Below are positions 57,855-64,000 of a DNA stretch of 64,000 nt, one piece after another. A program made the position numbers and the translations under genes. The DNA lies in assembly GCA_022410635.1 (NCBI GenBank), contig JAJVDF010000357.1, forward strand, positions 552,249-616,248. Direction: 5' to 3'. Positions within the stretch are counted from its first letter, which is position 1, and each line of letters begins with the position of its first letter. The notes under the pieces were generated by a model. That model searched no databases. It had not been told where the DNA came from and saw only the letters and a list, made by a program, of their open reading frames with translations. The DNA is from Tretioscincus oriximinensis (lineage: Eukaryota > Chordata > Lepidosauria > Squamata > Gymnophthalmidae).

Positions 57855-60800
57855 GTAAGAGGCATTCTGTGTTGTTGGAGGAGTGAAGAAGACCAGTGGA
57901 TGTGGGTGGAAGAGATCTTGGGAGGGAAGTGGGCAAGAAGGAGCACAGTTAGGAAAGCAAATATTTTTTTTAAAATGGGTCTGCAGATTTCGGGTTCAAA
58001 AACAGGGATAGTTTGTGCCGGATTAATACATATCTTTCCCTGCGTGTATTGAATGCATTAAAGGTACGAGGTTGGGTTGGGGACTTAAGTAAAAAAAACT
58101 GAGCACGTGTGGGGGTCATCTCGTGTTTTACAGGAAAATATTTTTTTTAAAAAAACTTTAAAGAATTTATTTATTTGTTTTTGTTTTAAATGCAAACTCT
58201 CAGATCTGAAATGTATGAGGAAAAATCTGGATGTGGTACAACTTGTTTGCTCTAAAAACGAGCAGATCCAGTCCTTGATAAATTTCTTAAGTTATATTTT
58301 AAACTGATTTTTACTGCAAGGACCAAAGCAGAGCATGGAAAGTAAAGAGCCCATGTTGCAATTTATTTTATTTTAATTTTATATGTATTGATTCCCACTA
58401 AAATAATTAAACCATAAGAGTTAAATAAAGGCACAATTAAAATAAAAATAGGGAAAGAAATATTCACTCTGGACATGCATGAGTAAAAATGCAATTACTT
58501 CTATATCTTTGCCAAGAATTTATGTATTTATGTGAACGGACGTTAAAGCCTTTTTCAGTCCAGTTTTGAATAGTCACCACCAATAATGTTTCCCCATGAT
58601 AGAAACATTTTGTTTGCCTTTAAAGCTTCTAGAATATGTTTTGCTTTTTATAATGTTATAATCAGCAGTTGAATTAATGAAATACATTTGTATCTAGCAC
58701 TGGTCCTGACGATACCTGTGACATGTATGATTTAAGATGGAGTGCTTTAACACTTTTGAAGAAATCTTTACAGAAGAAACTATTTGTGAAGGCCAATGTG
58801 TAATTTGTAGCTGAATTGTTCCAGACTTAGGATGCCTTTAGACTTGAGATGAAACCCACAATTCTCCATGGATTACACTGGAATGTCACATAGTGTTCCT
58901 AATATAGTTTTTAGATATTAAGGCAATATTTCATAATATTGCTTTTATGGGAAATCTAATGCCAAGTTTCCTGTATTAGTGATAGCTTATTTCTTTCTGC
59001 TAGGTCTTATTATAGTGTTACTACATAAAAATCAGGCTAAAACCTTGCACTTTAATTTGATATAGAAGAGAGGAATTTTCACTAGATGCAGTTTATAATG
59101 CCTCAGCACCTGGGCGGAAACCACTATTAAGGTGCATAGTTTTATCCTGTTTTTTGTGTGTGTGCTAACTCAATTCTATCATGCTTGTTCCTCTTATAAA
59201 TACATGGATGTCAGCCAAGTGCATGGAAAAAAGACCTAAAGTGATGGGTGCTTAGCTTACATGCAGGTTACAAGGGGAATCACAAAAGAAGCCAACAGAT
59301 TGAAATAAGACCCCAAGATTGCTTCCAATAGTTGATGGGACAACAAAAGGCAACCATGGAACTTTCTTTAGTGTCTCTTGCTGTCTGGAGTCATCCTCAG
59401 TTAATCTGTTGTATATGTTACAGCCAATATCTTACTGTATGGCCTCAGTTATTCCTATGCTGCATTAAAATTGCTTTTTTTGTTTCTTTGCAATGTTCCA
59501 AGGCATGTGTAGAGTCCAGCTGTACAAAGCTTCTTGGTAACAGTGCCATCCCTTCTTACTTTTTCAGGAGCAAGAATGTTTCCAAGAAGAGCTGAGAAAA
59601 GCACAACGAAAACTCTTAAAAGTTTCAAGGGATAAAAGGTGAGCAGATCAAATGAGTTACATAATAGAGAATAGTTGCTCATGATTCCCATTGGTCTGTG
59701 GGCGTGTCTCTACATCATAACGTATCCCTCACCATGAGCCCATCCCACTCCAGCTTTGAAGACCAGGAATAAAATTCTGGTTTCTGAAATTGCACCAAGT
59801 TTAGTGTAACAGTCCACAAATGCTGTCTGAGATCTTGTGCACTAGAGGGGCACAATTATGGACTGCTCCATAGCTCTATCCTGTGTAGACAGAAGTATAA
59901 GTTGGGGGTGTGACTTCTGCTTGGCTATTCCATCAAGAGGATGTAGTTGACTAATAGAGCCTATGAACCAGTCTCCTGACCCAATCCAGAAAGGGTCTAA
60001 AGCTACACCTAAGTTTTCATTCACCTTTAACCCACCTCTAGAGAAGAGAGCACAGCAGCAAAGAAAATCTATTTTTGCATTAGTAAATGCAAAAAAAAAA
60101 TGACTTGCCACTTTCTTTCATTCCAAAGTTGAAACAAAGATGGATTAACCTCCCTGTAGCTGAACGCCAAAATGTGTTTCCAAGTGGCAATAGGAAATCC
60201 TAGCTATAAAGGACAAGCCAGCATCACCTCTTGCCATAGTTCCTTTGCCACCTTCCTATAAACAGGAAATATATTTCCATTTATGGAATGGGGCACAGAT
60301 TTGCTATAGAAGCATCATCCCTCTCAGGTCTAGCAGTGGTGGAGGCTGGGAGCTGTAGTCTGCAGGGCAGGGCCCCACATACACTGGACAGAAGAGGCTG
60401 CCTGCTGCTTGGACTATACTTCCCAGCAAGCCCCGCAGACAGCAAGACAACAGCTCCGTTTACCCTCCTCACATTTGGGCTGTTGCTACTGCCAGCTCTG
60501 TGTAGCTGCAAAGCATCCAAGCTTTTATAACAAGCATTTGCCATTGAGAAAAAAACTGTGTAGAAAAGCAGGCAGAAATACAACTAAGAACCATAAAACA
60601 GGAATTCTGTCAGAAGATGAGAAACTGGAAGCTTGCACTTCAGTAATTACTATTTCAGTCCTTTACATTTTGGGGCTGGAGGGAACAGATTATGAAGTAA
60701 AGTGGGTTGGAACAGAGGACTTGTGTAAGAACAGATGGGAAGATCCTCTTATAGCTCTACTCTTCATGCTTTTTCTATAGCCAACGAGATGGCTGTGTAG

Positions 60801-62580
60801 ATAGTAGCTCAGGTGAAGCCTGATGTCGTGGTCCCATTTTTCCTCCTGTAACCAACAAGATGGCTGATTAAATAACAAATAAGAAGTCTAATTTCACTGA
60901 TCAATTTGTAATGCCATCTCCCATCATGCAACCTGCGGTGGGCATCTCAGATACAAGGAGAACCTACCTGAAGAGATTTAATCAAAAGATTGGCAAATGT
61001 CAAATTCTAGCCTACATCTTTGAGTCCTTTCAGACCTTTCAATCATTTCAAGTACTGTGCAGTGATTGAATGTGGTTTATTCCTCAAAGCTAACTGCGAT
61101 TTTGAATTTTTGTGGATTCTCCCTCTCTAGAGGCTTTCAAGATGGGGCTGCTCTAGGCAGGTACTTCTAGGCTGCTGCAGTCAGGCAAGACTAACCAAGG
61201 AAGGCTTGCCAATTATAGTTCTTTGAGTTGGGGTAGGTCACATGAGTTATAACATGCCTTGCTGCCTTTAATACTTGTCAGATCAAACTCTTGGTAATGG
61301 AATAGCTCAGGTGACTATGGAGTCAATGAAAACAGTGGGACTGGAGACAGGAAAATAAACCCATTAATTCAAATAAGAGGAAAGACTGTACTATATTTAA
61401 TTATGATTTTGTCTGTTTTTCTGGCTGACGGGATCTCTTAATTCCATTTTCTTTTTTTAAATGAATGAATCCTCCACGATTTCACACTCTTAAACAGTGC
61501 ACAGAATTTATTTCTTACAGTAAATACTTGATTGAGAATTTTAGAGTTGTAGTAATACTTCTTTTTCTGTTTTTCCTGTTTTTTTCTCTGCAGTTTTCTC
61601 CTTGATCGTCTGCTTCAGTATGAGAATGTGGATGAAGAATCCTCAGGTATTTTGTTCTGACTGTTGGTTTGAGAAGGAAGGATTCCTATGTTCTGCATCC
61701 TTATGCAAAACAACTAAGTCATACTGATAATGTTTCAGTAGAAATGGTAAAAAATATTGTTTCCAAAATAAAAGAAAGCCACCATCACTTATGTCAATAA
61801 TAATGAACATGTGTTAAATCAGAAAACATAGACTCTTCTTTACATATGGATTGTATAGGTACATTAAGAAAAGTCACTTCACTTTCTTTTGCGTAGAAAA
61901 CTAACAATAACTAAAGTATATTTAGAATCTGTTTCTTTTCAATACATGGAAGGATGAGCTTTAAACCAGTTGCATCATGCAACCTTTTATTTGTTTTATG
62001 TATAAAATAATTAGAATTATGGAGTTGGAAGGGATTACAAGGGCCATCTATTCTGACCTGTTGCAGTGTGCAGGAAAACAAAGTAAATAACTGGTGAGAA
62101 GTGACTGCCTATAGGAGCCTCTTCCTGAAAGCCTCCAGAGATGGAGAACCCACATAAATTCAAAATCACAGCTAGCTTTGACCATCACAGGTTAAACTCA
62201 GCAGAAGTTACTTTATTTGGCTGGCCTGCCTTAGAAGGACACATTACGATATAATGCCTTCTAAAAAATATTTACAGATGCAAAAAGGCAGTGCAGTATT
62301 CTGATTTAGTGCTCATTTTGTGTTGTGGGAAGATACTGTATTTAGAAGATCCATGTTATTCTGTGTAGAAGGCTTCCACTTAATCCAGATGTGTCCCTGG
62401 AACAAAGGAAAACCCACGGAAACTGCATGGAAGTGCTTGTGCTGAGCGCTTGGAAGTTGAGCTCCACCGAGGCAGCTTCACTTTTTAAAGATTTTCTCTT
62501 TCAGACTCTGAGGCGACAGCATCCTCTGAAAATAGTGATGGGGAGATGCCCAAGGGAGCAGAGCCACAATCCTTAAAAAG
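57765..62580 (+). CDS. INO80E: INO80E, INO80 complex subunit E (first four coding exons, continues past window)
   Basis: Four exons join in frame to 290 bp, about 97 residues: MNGAGEPDPGSGGYKRRYRA, then LKRRLKFLIY, EQECFQEELRKAQRKLLKVS, RDKSFLLDRLLQYENVDEES and DSEATASSENSDGEM. This is the conserved N-terminal coiled coil of INO80E (human 244 aa, CCDC95), a metazoan-specific part of the ATP-dependent INO80 nucleosome remodeller in the nucleus. The Pro-rich C-terminal half should follow right of the window. The exon phases fit and no break is seen. Confidence 0.95.
57855..59567. other. INO80E intron 1, nothing recognised
   Basis: AT-rich intronic DNA with no named repeat or exon found. Confidence 0.5.
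59568..59638 (+). CDS. INO80E: INO80E exon 2
   Basis: The acceptor ..ctttttcag is followed by EQECFQEELRKAQRKLLKVS and RDK, with donor AAAAG|GTGAGC. It forms the heart of the coiled coil. Confidence 0.96.
60245..60560. mobile_element. Copy of the ACTACA..TCCC repeat family
   Basis: ccaccttcctataaacagga begins it. gggagctgtagtctgcaggg, then gactatacttcccagcaagc, give the two opposed motifs, in the same spacing as at 468-735. It lies in INO80E intron 2. Confidence 0.55.
60561..62504. other. INO80E introns 2-3, remaining sequence
   Basis: Apart from exon 3 (61,594-61,646) and a short CR1/L3-like piece at about 62,010-62,150 (attatggagttggaagggat) nothing was recognised. Confidence 0.45.
61594..61646 (+). 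CDS. INO80E: INO80E exon 3
   Basis: The acceptor ..ttctctgcag is followed by (S)FLLDRLLQYENVDEESS with donor TCAG|GTATTT. 53 bp. Confidence 0.96.
62505..62580 (+). CDS. INO80E: INO80E exon 4
   Basis: The acceptor ..ctctttcag is followed by DSEATASSENSDGEMPKGAE and PQSLK, with donor AAAAG|GTGAGT in phase 2. The next exon lies outside the window. Confidence 0.92.
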
Positions 62581-62714
62581 GTGAGTGTAACCTTTCTAAA
62601 GTGGGAAAGGGTAATTCAAAACAGAAGTTTGAATTTGGTCATAGTTACAGAGGTATGTTCCTGTCTGTCTGTCTGTCTGTTTATCTGAGCTGTTGGGGCT
62701 CAAATTCATAATTT

Positions 62715-62875
62715 TATATATTTTATTTATTTACATTTCTGTATCGTTCTATACCCAAGGTATCAGGGTGGTTAACAATCAAAGCCCAGTTAACATACTG
62801 TATTAAAACAGCCACATCTAAAAGCAGGGAGAGCAATTTTTCAGCCAAATGCCAGACTAAAGAGGTGCATGATTT
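62715..62875 (-). mobile_element. L2-like LINE/SINE tail fragment
   Basis: attttatttatttacatttc, then tctatacccaaggtatcagg, continues to gcaatttttcagccaaatgc. This parallels 22,885-23,010 and is therefore the same LINE 3' end. Confidence 0.5.
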
Positions 62876-63244
62876 TAAATAATGAATTTGAACATCAGCT
62901 GTTCAAATGTGCTGATAGAACATGGAGAAAAACCCAATTTAGTTCCGTTTAGTGTACCATGGAAAGGGATGAAAAGTGACTCAACAACTTTTTTTATCTC
63001 TGTAATTTATTACCAATTAATTTTCATCCTTGATGCAGAAATGTTGGCTTCCAGATTGAATTAATTTGCTATACATTAGCTAGACAGACAGGCACAGACC
63101 TTTGCCCTCCTCCACACAATGTTTTCCTACCTGGTTCTTACCGGGATGTTTAACCACCGTTATTCTTCCACCAAATGTGTAAGTGGCGTTTCTGCTATGC
63201 TTTGTAATGCATCCGGGAAAATGTTGCAATATAAATGTTACTGA

Positions 63245-63462
63245 TCCTTTCCGTAATAAATGGATGTCTAGGATGGGTGTCTGGATGGAGCCACAGGCAG
63301 GACTCCTGAAATACCATTTGCAGGGAGTCATGAACCAGTGCATATGTTGCTTTCCTCTGTTGAGACTGCCCAGGTGCATCTGATGGGCCTCTGTGTGGGA
63401 CAGAATGCTGGACTTGATGGGCTCTGGCCCGATCCTGTATGGCTCTTCTAATGTTCTTATGT
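63245..63462 (+). mobile_element. CR1 LINE 3' tail
   Basis: taaatggatgtctaggatgg, gcagggagtcatgaaccagt and gatcctgtatggctcttcta, then atgttcttatg, form a complete tail. Confidence 0.75.
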
Positions 63463-63649
63463 AAGCATCACGAAATGCTGCGTATTCTGTTGAGCAGCTG
63501 CCTGCAACCCTGGTGTATACACCATTGCAGGAAGACAAATATCGTGAGAAGATACCAGCCAGCAAGACTGCAGAATCGCAGTTGGCTGACATGTGCAGTA
63601 TCACCTTCCTGTTTTCTCATGCTTTCCTCTTGCCAGCTCCACATGGATT

Positions 63650-63765
63650 CTGAAAGTCCAGCAAAGGAGCTAGTAGCACTTTGAGACTAACTTGAGAAGA
63701 GTGGGTGGCATACGCTTTCGTAGACACGTCTGCAAAGGCATACGTGAGCATCTGAAGAAGTAGAT
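63650..63765. mobile_element. Short dispersed repeat (GCATCTGAAGAAGTAG type)
   Basis: ccagcaaaggagctagtagc, actttgagactaacttgaga and gcatctgaagaagtaga also occur in pieces at 54,490-54,530 and 35,025-35,110. This block is common in amniote genomes. The family is not certain (a Penelope- or RTE-type tail is possible). Confidence 0.5.
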
Positions 63766-64000
63766 TAAGGAGGACGTGGAGATTGCAGAGAGGTTAAATG
63801 AATTTTTTGCTTCAGTTTTCACTGAAGAAGACAGAGGGAATTTACCCACAACAGATTTAGTTTTCTCAGAAAGAACACCAGAGGAATTGAACGGGATAGA
63901 GATAACAAGGGAGGAGGTCCTTGCTAGCCTAAATAAGCTGAACATTTATAAATCCCCAGGGCCAGACGGCATTCACCCAAGAATTCTTAAAGAACTCAAA
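63766..64000 (+). mobile_element. CR1 LINE, N-terminal part of reverse transcriptase (cut by window edge)
   Basis: An uninterrupted frame reads EDVEIAERLNEFFASVFTEE and later LNIYKSPGPDGIHPRILKEL, the start of the CR1 reverse transcriptase with the SPGPDGIHP motif. It is open to the last base, so it may be a fairly long copy that continues to the right. Confidence 0.8.

Overview
This window looks like nuclear DNA of a squamate reptile (a lizard or gecko). It holds ordinary spliced vertebrate genes with GT/AG introns. The repeats are a sauropsid mix: CR1 LINE tails ending in ...TTCTTATGTTCTTAT, L2-like LINE remnants, tRNA-derived SINEs, a decayed DIRS-like element and several foldback DNA transposons. 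The species call is an inference from repeat types. Scattered single Ns and one exact 1,255-bp tandem copy with an N at its junction point to a draft assembly.

Layout. (1) From before position 1 to about 29,140, + strand: SEZ6L2, a neuronal type I membrane protein with three CUB and five sushi domains. All coding exons except the signal-peptide exon are present (17 exons, 2,558-26,649). The introns carry MITEs, SINEs, a composite microsatellite and a palindromic DIRS-derived block. (2) 29,140-35,280: intergenic DNA with CR1 tails, a probably false tandem duplication, a CpG-rich block and AT microsatellites. (3) About 35,280-42,350, + strand: a DUSP14-like dual-specificity phosphatase. It has a CpG/TATA/RFX promoter, a probable non-coding first exon, one coding exon (39,175-39,798) and a long 3' UTR. 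(4) About 43,565-56,360, - strand: HIRIP3, a histone chaperone, complete in seven coding exons (740 aa predicted). Its last large intron holds a DIRS-like retroelement broken by a CR1. Another intron holds a LINE fragment that is in frame with the preceding exon. (5) From 57,765 to beyond the right edge, + strand: the first four coding exons of INO80E, a subunit of the INO80 chromatin remodeller.

HIRIP3 and INO80E are head to head. Both are chromatin factors, and the DNA between them carries an E2F-type site and several ZNF143-type motifs. SEZ6L2 and the phosphatase are unrelated in function. Human 16p11.2 also has SEZ6L2, HIRIP3 and INO80E, but with ASPHD1, KCTD13, TMEM219 and TAOK2 between them and SEZ6L2 in the other orientation, so the neighbourhood has been rearranged. 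I did not find a wholly new biological system. The most useful leads are the assembly duplication, the synteny break with a DUSP14-like gene, the HIRIP3-LINE open frame, repeats carrying ZNF143-like motifs, and a hairpin in a SEZ6L2 intron.
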